Position numbers and translations under genes: made by a program. This document shows, piece after piece, positions 1 through 6,949 of a stretch of 13,819 nucleotides of DNA. Every line of letters begins with the position of its first letter. Position 1 is the stretch's first letter. Under the pieces are notes generated by a model. That model was not told the origin of the DNA. It was given only the letters and a program-made list of their open reading frames with translations, and searched no databases. Source of the DNA: an uncultured Dialister sp. (GTDB lineage: Bacteria > Bacillota > Negativicutes > Veillonellales > Dialisteraceae); contig NZ_UPZP01000059.1 in assembly GCF_900538805.1 (NCBI RefSeq), forward strand, positions 1-13,819, read 5' to 3'.

Positions 1-37
1 TATAAACCATTAAAGACTCATCGCTAAAGCTTTTTGG

Positions 38-65
38 AACCCCCGGTCTAACCGGGGGTTTTCTA
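38..65 (+). terminator. Intrinsic terminator of an off-window + strand gene
   Basis: A perfect 10-bp stem (38-47 with 51-60) closes a 3-nt loop and is followed on the + strand by TTTTCTAT. The - strand side has no T-run immediately after the stem. It most likely ends a gene lying left of position 1 and transcribed towards this operon. Confidence 0.6.
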
Positions 66-70
66 TAGAC

Positions 71-98
71 AAAAAACGGCGCCCCCCAAAGGGCGCCG
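71..98 (-). terminator. Intrinsic terminator at the end of the rimP-ribF operon
   Basis: On the - strand an 8-bp GC stem (91-98 with 77-84) with a 6-nt loop is followed directly by six T (71-76). It lies about 50 nt past the ribF stop codon, as expected for the operon terminator. Confidence 0.85.
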
Positions 99-132
99 CA
101 CCACCATTGACTATTTACAATATACCATCTAA

Positions 133-152
133 TATCTGACGTCTGATGTCTA
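133..152. repeat. GACGTCTG-type intergenic repeat fragment
   Basis: The stretch contains CTGACGTCTG followed by ATGTCTAC, close to sequences at 13538-13570 (CTGACGTCTGTCGTCTATT) and 11508-11520 (AGACGTCTATTT). It overlaps the last codon of ribF. It reads as a short member of a dispersed low-complexity family. No function can be assigned. Confidence 0.4.
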
Positions 153-1076
153 CTTTCCTCCCTCTATCTTCTCCGCCGCCTGTATATCCTTCTTAATCTG
201 TTCCACCAGTGCCTCCGGCGTGGGGAAGCGGATTTCTCCTCGGATCCTTTCCATCCATTCCAGGGTGAAGGATTTCCCATAGATGCTGCTGTCGAAGTGG
301 AAGATGAAGGTCTCTATGGTTCTTTCCTTTCCTTCAAAGGTAGGATTTTTGCCTATGTTGGTGATGGCGGAGTATTTCTTTCCGTCTATCACTGCATAGG
401 CGGCATAGACGCCGTCGGCGGGAAGGACGCGGTCTTCGGTGAAGGAAAGGTTGGCAGTCGGAAATCCCAGGACTTCGTGGCCCCGCCGGAAACCGTGAAC
501 CACGTCGCCGGTAATGGTGTAGTGCCTTCCCAGAAGGCGGGCCGCTTCTTTCACCTGTCCTTTCTGGATGAGCTGCCGGATGGCGGTGCTGGAAACGGTT
601 TTTCCGTTTTCTGCTTTCAGACGGGCAATTCGGACAGGCACATGCTTTCTGAGCGACCATTCTTCCAGGAGCCTGCTGTTTCCTTTAGCCTTTCTTCCGA
701 AGGTGAAGTTTTCTCCTGCCGCAAGGCCAAAGAGACCGGGGAGCTGTCCCAGTTTCTCCAGAAATTCTTCCGGCGCCTCTTCCAGAAATTTCCTGTCCGG
801 ACGAAGGAAGAGGGCAAAGGCCATGCCTGCTTCTGCCATGGAGGCCGCCTTTTCTTCCCGGTTCTGGAGGAGAGGCACATGCACATCCGGCGCAAGGACC
901 GCCATGGGATGGGGCCAGAAGGTGAAGACGCCGGGCAGGGCGCCTTGTTCCTTTGCCAGTTCCTTTGCCATGCGGAATACTTCCTCATGGCCCCTGTGGC
1001 AGCCGTCGAAGAAGCCCATGGCCAGCACGAATTTTTGATTTTTGGGAAGTTCTTCCCATGAATGATAAATTTCCAT
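150..1076 (-). CDS. ribF: Bifunctional riboflavin kinase / FAD synthetase RibF
   Basis: This cytoplasmic enzyme phosphorylates riboflavin to FMN and adenylylates FMN to FAD. In the 308-aa protein, residues 21-30 read GFFDGCHRGH, the nucleotidyl-transferase motif of the N-terminal FAD synthetase domain. FWPHP follows near 53-57 and VSSTAIR at 161-167. The C-terminal riboflavin kinase domain shows GFPTANL at 204-210 and the conserved T-I-E region at 253-255. Both domains are complete and the length is normal. The frame stays open upstream to 1187, but those extra 37 residues overlap truB and match nothing in the family. The ATG at 1076 lies 7 nt after the truB stop and has a modest CTGAGG ribosome site. 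It is the last gene of the operon, before the terminator at 71-98. Confidence 0.95.
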   Translation of the reverse strand: MEIYHSWEELPKNQKFVLAMGFFDGCHRGHEEVFRMAKELAKEQGALPGVFTFWPHPMAVLAPDVHVPLLQNREEKAASMAEAGMAFALFLRPDRKFLEEAPEEFLEKLGQLPGLFGLAAGENFTFGRKAKGNSRLLEEWSLRKHVPVRIARLKAENGKTVSSTAIRQLIQKGQVKEAARLLGRHYTITGDVVHGFRRGHEVLGFPTANLSFTEDRVLPADGVYAAYAVIDGKKYSAITNIGKNPTFEGKERTIETFIFHFDSSIYGKSFTLEWMERIRGEIRFPTPEALVEQIKKDIQAAEKIEGGK

Positions 1077-1083
1077 AGAAGCC

Positions 1084-1935
1084 TCAGGAAAATACTTTTT
1101 TCGGATGAATGATGCCTTTGGAAAGGGAGGCGATGCCAAGGAAACGGGGGCCGCAGAAAACGGCGGTCCTGCCGCAGTCTTCCCCATGGAAGCGAATCCT
1201 TTTTCCCTGGAGGAAATCAGCTCCTTCCTTTTCGGAAAGTTCGACGGCCGGCAGGGCAGAAAGGATGGGATGGAGGTCGGAAATCACCGCCCCATCCGGG
1301 TCCTTTTCAATGTCTTCCAGCGTTTTGGCATCCTTCAGGGAGAAGGGACCCATTTCGGTCCTGGTAAGGGCACTCATGGTGAGAAGGCAGCCCGCTTCTT
1401 TTCCCAAGTCCCTTCCCAGGGCGCGGATGTAGGTGCCCGCAGAGCAGGTGACGGTCATGGAAAGGAAGGGCGGCGCAGTCTCTGTAATTTCCAGTTTATA
1501 AATGGTGACAGGCCGGGCAGGAAGGTCCACTTTCTTTCCTTCCCGGGCCAGCTTGTAGGCCCGCTCTCCATTGACTTTAAGGGCGGAGTAGCTGGAGGGC
1601 ACCTGCATGATGGGGCCCCGGAATTTTTCCGCTGCCCTTTCAAAGACGGAAAGGTCCTCCGGGATGGGCCCCTCTTCTATAACCTGTCCTGTCATGTCTT
1701 CCGTATCCGTGGCAAGGCCCATGCGGAAGACGGCCTCATAGGTTTTGGTGTGGATAGGAGCGTATTCGATGAGCCTGGCAGCCCTTCCCAGAAAAACCGG
1801 GAGCACCCCCTCCGCCATGGGATCCAGGGTGCCGCCGTGGCCTATTTTCTTCTGGTGGTAAATGCGGCGAAGTCTGGCAATGACGTCGAAGGAGGTCCAG
1901 TCCTTCGGCTTTGCCACATTGATGACGCCGTCCAT
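1084..1935 (-). CDS. truB: tRNA pseudouridine-55 synthase TruB
   Basis: TruB isomerises U55 in the T-loop of tRNAs to pseudouridine. The 283-aa protein opens with the typical G-x-x-x-V-x-K-P start (GVINVAKP). It carries the catalytic block GGTLDPMA at 34-41 with the nucleophile Asp38. The TYEAVFRMG and TDTED segments around 65-80, YSALKVNGERAY, and CSAGTYIRALGRDLG are further TruB signatures. A short C-terminal PUA-like part remains. The start codon shares one base with the nrnA stop (TGATG), and GGAG lies upstream inside nrnA, so translation is probably coupled. ribF follows after 7 nt. Nothing looks broken. Confidence 0.96.
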   Translation of the reverse strand: MDGVINVAKPKDWTSFDVIARLRRIYHQKKIGHGGTLDPMAEGVLPVFLGRAARLIEYAPIHTKTYEAVFRMGLATDTEDMTGQVIEEGPIPEDLSVFERAAEKFRGPIMQVPSSYSALKVNGERAYKLAREGKKVDLPARPVTIYKLEITETAPPFLSMTVTCSAGTYIRALGRDLGKEAGCLLTMSALTRTEMGPFSLKDAKTLEDIEKDPDGAVISDLHPILSALPAVELSEKEGADFLQGKRIRFHGEDCGRTAVFCGPRFLGIASLSKGIIHPKKVFS

Positions 1936-2900
1936 CAGAGATATTTCTCCGCAGCCTTCACAAAGAGCGGCTCTGCGTCCTCAAAGCTTTCATGGATGGT
2001 GCAGCCGGAGGCCTTCCAGTGGCCGCCGCCGCCGAATTCTGCCGCCAGGTCGCCCACATTGGCGTGTTCCGTGGAACGAAGGGAAATCCTTGTTTCCTTT
2101 TCTCCCTTGTACTTGAAGAGCGCCGCAATCTGGCAGCCCTTGATGCAGCGGGGAATGGAGGCATAGTAATCGGAATTTTCGCCGTCCAGCTCCATGGCTT
2201 CCTTCCCCATGTAGGCGATGACGATCTGCCCGTCATGGTAGGAGTGCACCGTGCCTGCCACCAGCTGGTAGCATTTCATGGCTTCCTCCGTCTTTTCGTC
2301 CAGCCGGTTGGCAATGTAGTCCGGTTTGGCACCCATGGCTACCAGCTGGCTGGCCATGAGAAGGGTGTGGGCGGAGGTGCAGGAGAATTTGAAGAAGCCG
2401 CTGTCCGTACCGATGGCCATGTACAGGGCGTTGCAGGTATCCTCGTCCATGGTAATTCCGGCGTCGAAGAACATTTCTGCCAGCATTTCCGCGGTGGCAG
2501 CGTACTTGTACTGCAGGTAGAGATAGTCGGTGTACCTTTCATTGGAACGGTGATGGTCGATGCAGAGGCTGTCCACATCGGGGAAATTGAAATTTCCGCC
2601 GCGCTCCAGATTTCCCAGGTCCGTAAACACCAGGGCATCATAGTCCTTCCCCTCCGGCATTTCTGTATGCACCAGGGCGCTTGTCTTAATAAGGCGGTAC
2701 ACATGGGGCACCGGGTCGGGAAGAAGGATGTCCGCTTCCTTTCCCAGCTGTACCAGCACATTGTGGAGGGCGCAGATGGAACCTACATCATCTCCATCGG
2801 GATGTTCGTGGCCCACCAGAAGGAAGCGGTGATGGTTCATCAGGAAATCCCAGGCCTCCTTCTTTCCGATTTCCTTCGCATGATTCAAACCAAGGCTCAT
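1935..2900 (-). CDS. nrnA: DHH-family nanoRNase / pAp phosphatase (NrnA-like)
   Basis: This is a DHH/DHHA1 phosphoesterase of the NrnA family, which degrades 2-5-nt RNAs and, in characterised members, dephosphorylates pAp. The 321-aa protein has the metal-binding motifs in order: HEHPDGDDVGS at 31-41, TDLG around Asp94, DHH at 115-117, and GTDSG with Asp166. The C-terminal DHHA1 domain carries GGGGHWKASG at 290-299. The start is firm: AAGGAGGA lies about 6 nt upstream of the ATG, inside the 3' end of rbfA, and the two genes overlap by ATGA. A position between rbfA and truB is usual in clostridia and Negativicutes, where the gene is often called only a DHH family protein. The activity on nanoRNA or pAp is inferred from the family. 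Confidence 0.92.
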   Translation of the reverse strand: MSLGLNHAKEIGKKEAWDFLMNHHRFLLVGHEHPDGDDVGSICALHNVLVQLGKEADILLPDPVPHVYRLIKTSALVHTEMPEGKDYDALVFTDLGNLERGGNFNFPDVDSLCIDHHRSNERYTDYLYLQYKYAATAEMLAEMFFDAGITMDEDTCNALYMAIGTDSGFFKFSCTSAHTLLMASQLVAMGAKPDYIANRLDEKTEEAMKCYQLVAGTVHSYHDGQIVIAYMGKEAMELDGENSDYYASIPRCIKGCQIAALFKYKGEKETRISLRSTEHANVGDLAAEFGGGGHWKASGCTIHESFEDAEPLFVKAAEKYL

Positions 2901-3250
2901 TCTTTGTCCTCCTTGTGAATCTTCTTCAAAAGACCGTCAATGTGCATGCCATAGTCCAGGGAGGTGTCCTCGGCAAAGGAAATCTCCGGAGTGTAGTAGA
3001 TTTTCAGCCGCTGCCCCAGCTCCCGGCGTACAAAGCCCTTCCCCTTGTTCAGCGCTTCCAGGGAGGCCTTTTTCTGTTCATCGCTGCCAAAGAGGGATAC
3101 ATAAATCTTCGCTTCCCGAAGGTCGCCGGTCACTTCCACTCCCGTTACCGTCACAAAACCGATGCGGGGGTCCTTCAAATCGTGAAGGAGCATATTGCTC
3201 ACTTCCTGCTTGATAAATTCCTGTACTTTCCGTACTCGCAATTCAGACAT
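2897..3250 (-). CDS. rbfA: 30S ribosome-binding factor RbfA
   Basis: RbfA is a small KH-like protein that binds the pre-30S subunit near the 5' end of 16S rRNA and helps its late maturation, notably in the cold. The 117-aa product shows the family pattern: VRKVQEFIKQEVSNML at the N-terminus, DPRIGFVTVTGVEVTGDLREA near 27-47, and LKIYYTPEISFAEDTS followed by a glycine in the last third. A GTG at 3259 is also in frame, but it lies inside the ribosome site GAGGTG (3257-3262). That site is placed 6 nt before the ATG at 3250, so 3250 is chosen. Unlike the other genes it is separated from its upstream neighbour infB, by 507 nt of hairpin-rich DNA. Downstream it overlaps nrnA by 4 nt. Confidence 0.93.
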   Translation of the reverse strand: MSELRVRKVQEFIKQEVSNMLLHDLKDPRIGFVTVTGVEVTGDLREAKIYVSLFGSDEQKKASLEALNKGKGFVRRELGQRLKIYYTPEISFAEDTSLDYGMHIDGLLKKIHKEDKE

Positions 3251-3256
3251 GGGTTT

Positions 3257-3262
3257 CACCTC
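3257..3262 (-). promoter_or_regulatory. Ribosome binding site that sets the rbfA start
   Basis: GAGGTG on the - strand stands 6 nt before the ATG at 3250. It contains the competing in-frame GTG (3257-3259), which therefore has no room for its own site. Confidence 0.75.
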
Positions 3263-3271
3263 ACGTTTTTA

Positions 3272-3312
3272 TAAAAATATCCGCCTTCTATGCAGTTGGA
3301 TAAAGGCGGATA
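3272..3312 (-). terminator. Terminator-like hairpin in the rbfA leader
   Basis: On the - strand TATCCGCCTT (3303-3312) pairs with AAGGCGGATA (3278-3287) over a 15-nt loop, and ATTTTTAT follows (3272-3279). It sits only about 22 nt before the rbfA start. It could stop read-through from infB, act as an attenuator, or simply be a structured leader. The T-run is short and the loop is large, so its strength is uncertain. Confidence 0.45.
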
Positions 3313-3322
3313 CTATGAAATC

Positions 3323-3328
3323 ATTATA
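3323..3328 (-). promoter_or_regulatory. Possible -10 element upstream of rbfA
   Basis: A perfect TATAAT hexamer lies on the - strand in an AT-rich pocket just before the leader hairpin. At 17 nt spacing the -35 position falls in a GC hairpin and reads GGGCCG, so no -35 box is visible. It is a weak candidate for an internal promoter for rbfA-nrnA-truB-ribF. Confidence 0.25.
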
Positions 3329-3333
3329 TATGA

Positions 3334-3754
3334 GGGGCCGCTCCGCGGCCCCGGGTTCAGAAGGTTCAAAGGGTTCTGCCTGCCTTCGGCAGGCGGGTTC
3401 AAAGGGGAAGGTATCGCCTATGGGCGATGAGTTTGTATGCTGTGGAGGTCCTGCATAGGACCTCCAAGTCAGCCGAAGTTGGCCCTTAGCCTGCCCATAA
3501 AAGGGCCTTCCTTTTGTCGGCTGACCGTTTTCGGCGGCAGTGCTGCCAAAGGCAGCGAAAACCGCAAAAACGGGCATTTTCCTCGCCCGCAGGGCGGTTG
3601 TATGGTTTTCCCACGGGCGAAGCCCGGTAGTAAAGGTTTTACCATAATGGCGCCTTCAATTATTTTAAGGCGCCACCACCACCCTATGAACCTTTTGAAC
3701 CAGCCCGCTTTCAGCGGGCCGAACCCTTTGAACCCTCACGCCCGAAAGGGCGTG
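3334..3754. repeat. Array of about a dozen GC-rich hairpins between infB and rbfA
   Basis: The gap is packed with short perfect inverted repeats. Stems include 3334-3341/3345-3352, 3378-3384/3388-3394, 3413-3418/3423-3428, 3443-3452/3457-3466, 3468-3476/3517-3525 (with 3481-3487/3501-3507 nested inside), 3542-3547/3551-3556, a CGCCC/GGGCG pair near 3584-3596, CGGGC/GCCCG near 3614-3626, 3648-3656/3667-3675, 3703-3708/3714-3719 and 3737-3743/3748-3754. Many loops are 3-5 nt. Short spacers repeat GGTTCAAAGGGTTC: direct at 3363-3376 and 3395-3407, inverted at 3688-3701 and 3721-3735. No gene is present. In RNA either strand would fold heavily. A related array lies at 8717-8842. Confidence 0.8.
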
Positions 3755-3757
3755 TCC

Positions 3758-6361
3758 TTACTTCAGTTCAGCCGCTTCTTCCTTCAGTTCGAAGGCTTCC
3801 AGCTGGTCCCCTTCTTTCACGTCACGGTAGCTGTCGATGGAGATGCCGCATTCAAAGCCTGCTGCCACTTCTTTTACATCATCCTTGAAACGGCGGAGGG
3901 AGTTAATCTTGCCTTCGTGGATAACGATGCCGTCACGGATAAGGCGGAGCTGGCAGGTGCTGGTAATCTTGCCGTCCTGTACATAGGAGCCGGCTACGAT
4001 GACCTTCGGTGTATGAATAACCTGGCGAACTTCCGCATGGCCCAACACCACTTCCCGGATGGTGGGGGAAAGCATGCCGGCCATGGCGGCCTTCACATCG
4101 TCGATGCAGTCGTAAATGACGCGGTAGAGGCGGATGTCTACGCCGTCCTTTTCCGCCATGCCGCGGGCATTGGCATCAGGACGAACGTTGAAACCGATGA
4201 TGAGGGCATGGGATGCGGAAGCCAGCATGACATCGGATTCGTTGATGGCGCCTACGGCGGAGTGAACGATGGAAATACGGACTTCTTCGCTCTTAATGCC
4301 CTGGAGGGACTGTACCAGTGCTTCTACGGAACCCTGGACATCGGCCTTGATGATGATATCCAGTTCCTTCATTTCCCCTTCCTTAATCTTTTCAAAGATG
4401 TTGTCCAAGGTAACCTTCTGTACATTCCGCTGTTCTTCTTCCTTGGCCTTGGAAGCGCGGAGTTCTGCAATGGCTCTGGCCTTCTTCTCGTCCATCACGT
4501 AGAAATGGTCGCCTGCTTCCGGTACGCTGTCCATACCCAGGATTTCCGCCGGAGCGGAGGGCTCTGCGTTCTTCAGTTTCCTGCCGTTTTCATTGGTCAT
4601 GGCACGGACACGGCCCCAGCTCTTGCCGGCCAGGATGCCGTCGCCCACATGGAGGGTGCCGTTCTGTACGAGAACGCTCATGACGGGGCCTCTGCCCTTA
4701 TCCAGCTGGGCTTCTACGACTACGCCGTAGGCTTCGCGGTTCGGGTTGGCTTTGAGTTCCTGCATTTCAGCCACCAGCAGGATATTTTCCAGGAGGTCAT
4801 CAAGACCAATTTTCTTCTTCGCGGAAATGGGGGTCATAATGACGTCGCCGCCCCAGTCTTCTGCCAGAAGGCCTTCCTTGGACAGTTCTTCCTTGATGCG
4901 GTCCGGGTTGGCGCCGGGTTTATCAATCTTATTAATAGCCACCATAATGGGCACCCCTGCATTCTTGGCGTGGTGGATGGCTTCGATGGTCTGGGGCATA
5001 ACGCCGTCGTCGGCCGCCACGATGAGGACAGCGATATCCGTAATCTGGGCGCCTCTGGAACGCATGGCCGTGAAGGCTTCATGGCCCGGAGTATCCAGGA
5101 ACGTAATCTTGTGTCCCTTGTAGCGAATCTGGTAGGCGCCGATGCGCTGGGTAATGCCGCCGGCTTCGTGCATGGCCACATTGGTCTGGCGCAGCGCATC
5201 CAGAAGGGTGGTCTTGCCGTGGTCTACGTGGCCCATGATGGTAACCACTGCCGGTCTGGGTTTCAGGAAACGGGGATCATCGGGAGCCGGTGTGTATTCG
5301 GTAGGATCAGCTGCTGCGGCTGCTTCCTTCAGGGTGACGCCGAATTCTTCCGCCAGGATTTCGATGGTGTCCCGGTCCAGGTTCTGGTTGATGGTGGCCA
5401 TGACGCCGTCCATCATGAGATGCTTAATGATTTCGCTGACTTCGCGTCCGAAGAGTTCCGCCAGTTCCTTCACCGTCACGCTGGGCGGCAGTTCCACTTC
5501 CGTAGGATAGGAGGCAGTCTTCTTTTCAGCTATATGCTTTTTCTTCTTGGTCTGGTTCAGGGATCTGGCCATCAGGGAGCCGCCTTCCTTTTCCCGGCGG
5601 CTTCTTTCCCAGTCCTTCTTGGACTTTTTCTTGGCCGGTTTTTCCCTTCTCTGTGCCGAAGCCGGTGCTTCTTCTACCGGAGTGGGAGCAGCGGGATGAT
5701 TATTCCTGTCGCCGGTTCTTCTGTCCTGACGGGAGCGGTCATTTCTGTCATTCCTGTCCTGACGGGAATTCCTGTCATTCCGATTTTCACTCCGTTCACC
5801 GTTTCTGGAGGGTCTGCCGCCTTCGCTGCGGTTTCTGCCGTCCCTTCCGGAATGGTCATTTCGGTTATTCCTGTCGTTTCTGCCCTGGCGGTCATTCCTG
5901 CCGTCTTTGCGGCTGCCCTGCCGGTCGTCACGGTTCCGGATTTCCTTCTTTTCCGCCTTCGGCGCCTGTTTTGCCTCTTCATGAACCGGCGTCTTCACTT
6001 CTTTCTTCTCCGCCTTCGGTGCTTCCGCTTTGGGAGCTGCCTTTACAGGCGCTTCTGCCTGGGGAGCGGGCTTTGGTTCTTCCGGCACTTCAAAGGAAGA
6101 GTAGGATTTCCGTCCTGTTTCCTGTTTCTTCCGATCCGTAGGACGGCCCTGCTGGTCGAAGCGCACGGTGCGCATGGGCGGCCTTTTGGCCGGTTTCTTC
6201 TTGGCAGCAAATGCCTTTTCCAGAATGGCACAGCCATTGTCATCTACGCCGCTCAGTCTGCTGGTAATGTCCACATTGTGGCTTTTCAGTACGTCCAGCA
6301 CCTCTTTCTCTGTTTTGCCATACTGTCTGGCTAATTCATATACTCTCTTTTTCTTCTGCAT
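3758..6361 (-). CDS. infB: Translation initiation factor IF-2
   Basis: IF-2 is the GTPase that brings fMet-tRNA to the 30S subunit and promotes 50S joining. The 867-aa protein has a first IF2_N motif at 1-50. A long linker at 55-285 follows: Ala/Pro/Lys-rich, then at 141-222 almost entirely R, N, D, G, S and Q in RND-like repeats. A second IF2_N domain lies at about 288-345. The G domain shows GHVDHGKT 377-384, GGITQ 401-405, DTPGH 423-427, NKID 477-480 and SAK 513-515. Domains II, III and C2 follow to the end. The ATG at 6361 has GGGAGG 6-7 nt upstream, overlapping the end of the L7Ae-like gene. Codons TTA, CTA and TCA are absent from almost the whole gene, leaving a huge open antisense frame. 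Confidence 0.98.
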   Translation of the reverse strand: MQKKKRVYELARQYGKTEKEVLDVLKSHNVDITSRLSGVDDNGCAILEKAFAAKKKPAKRPPMRTVRFDQQGRPTDRKKQETGRKSYSSFEVPEEPKPAPQAEAPVKAAPKAEAPKAEKKEVKTPVHEEAKQAPKAEKKEIRNRDDRQGSRKDGRNDRQGRNDRNNRNDHSGRDGRNRSEGGRPSRNGERSENRNDRNSRQDRNDRNDRSRQDRRTGDRNNHPAAPTPVEEAPASAQRREKPAKKKSKKDWERSRREKEGGSLMARSLNQTKKKKHIAEKKTASYPTEVELPPSVTVKELAELFGREVSEIIKHLMMDGVMATINQNLDRDTIEILAEEFGVTLKEAAAAADPTEYTPAPDDPRFLKPRPAVVTIMGHVDHGKTTLLDALRQTNVAMHEAGGITQRIGAYQIRYKGHKITFLDTPGHEAFTAMRSRGAQITDIAVLIVAADDGVMPQTIEAIHHAKNAGVPIMVAINKIDKPGANPDRIKEELSKEGLLAEDWGGDVIMTPISAKKKIGLDDLLENILLVAEMQELKANPNREAYGVVVEAQLDKGRGPVMSVLVQNGTLHVGDGILAGKSWGRVRAMTNENGRKLKNAEPSAPAEILGMDSVPEAGDHFYVMDEKKARAIAELRASKAKEEEQRNVQKVTLDNIFEKIKEGEMKELDIIIKADVQGSVEALVQSLQGIKSEEVRISIVHSAVGAINESDVMLASASHALIIGFNVRPDANARGMAEKDGVDIRLYRVIYDCIDDVKAAMAGMLSPTIREVVLGHAEVRQVIHTPKVIVAGSYVQDGKITSTCQLRLIRDGIVIHEGKINSLRRFKDDVKEVAAGFECGISIDSYRDVKEGDQLEAFELKEEAAELK

Positions 6362-6378
6362 AAGCAGCCTCCCAACCT

Positions 6379-6690
6379 TTATGATTTCCGGCGGTCAATC
6401 TTTTCTGCGATTGCCTTTCCGAATCCTTTATCTGTAATCAGCGCTGCCGTCCTGACCCCTTTGCCCAGGGCCTGTCCCAGTCTTTCCTTTTCTCCAAAGA
6501 TTTTTGAGGAAATATGGAATCGTTCAGCAGCTTTTATATATTCATCCTTTGTCCGCGGGGAGCTGTCTTCTGTAACAATCAGCAGGACGCCCTGCCCTTT
6601 CTTAAGTCCTTCCGACACCTGTTCATTCCCGGAAAGCAGCCTGCCTGCTTTCATGCAAAGGCCAAGCATCCTGTAAATGGGCTCATCCAT
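6379..6690 (-). CDS. L7Ae/L30e/S12e-family RNA-binding protein (YlxQ-like)
   Basis: This is a small protein of the ribosomal L7Ae fold, the YlxQ position in the nusA-infB operon. It probably binds kink-turn or similar RNA, though its target is unknown. The 103-aa product begins with the family pattern MLGLCMKAGRLLSGNEQV. It continues with KKGQGVLLIVTEDSSPRTKDEY and the GVRTAALITDKGFGKAI segment. The ATG at 6690 overlaps the ylxR stop by 8 nt. A TTG two codons upstream (6696) is also possible and has GAAGG about 6 nt before it, so the exact start is open by 2 residues. The infB ribosome site follows just after its stop. Confidence 0.85.
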   Translation of the reverse strand: MDEPIYRMLGLCMKAGRLLSGNEQVSEGLKKGQGVLLIVTEDSSPRTKDEYIKAAERFHISSKIFGEKERLGQALGKGVRTAALITDKGFGKAIAEKIDRRKS

Positions 6691-6949
6691 TTTCAATCTG
6701 CGCCTTCAACGCTTCGTACACATCCTTGGACACCGGACGCTTCAGGGACTTTTCCAGACCATGGTTCTCATAGGCCTTGTTGAAGCAGTCCATGTCATCG
6801 CACACATATACGCCGCGGCCCGATTTCTTGCCTGTCCTGTCCACTTCGATGACTCCCGTAGGGAGCACTACGATACGGAGGAGTTCCTTCTTCGGTTTTA
6901 ATTCCTTGCATCCCACGCACATGCGCATGGGAATCTTCTTTACCTTCAT
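6683..6949 (-). CDS. ylxR: YlxR family RNA-binding protein (DUF448)
   Basis: This 88-aa protein has the DUF448 signature RMCVGC at 9-14 followed by KELKPKKELLRIV, then the GRGVYVC segment with a second cysteine pair region. The fold is thought to bind nucleic acid. In Bacillus the homologue has been linked to RNase P and to global expression control, which I take from the literature and cannot test here. Its ATG overlaps the nusA stop as ATGA, and GGAGG stands 7 nt upstream within nusA, pointing to translational coupling. The L7Ae-like gene overlaps its 3' end. Confidence 0.92.
   Translation of the reverse strand: MKVKKIPMRMCVGCKELKPKKELLRIVVLPTGVIEVDRTGKKSGRGVYVCDDMDCFNKAYENHGLEKSLKRPVSKDVYEALKAQIENG

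Noticed and set aside
1077..1187. N-terminal extension of RibF up to 1187
   Set aside because: The extra 37 residues overlap the truB coding end, match nothing in the family, and the ATG at 1076 fits the operon spacing.
3363..3735. GTTCAAAGGG in the hairpin array as a TPP riboswitch remnant
   Set aside because: It equals the reverse complement of the THI-box core CCCTTTGAAC (13403-13412), but none of the other aptamer blocks are nearby and the genes are unrelated. Coincidence is the simpler view.
3334..3754. The array as a CRISPR locus
   Set aside because: There are no identical direct repeats with unique spacers of constant size, and no cas genes. The units are palindromes of differing sequence.
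3437..6334. A 965-codon open frame on + across infB
   Set aside because: It is codon-aligned antisense to infB: stops there need TTA, CTA or TCA codons in infB, which this organism avoids. It shows no known domain, and its ends lie in the hairpin array. The same effect explains the long antisense frames over ribF, truB, nrnA, nusA and the OLD gene.
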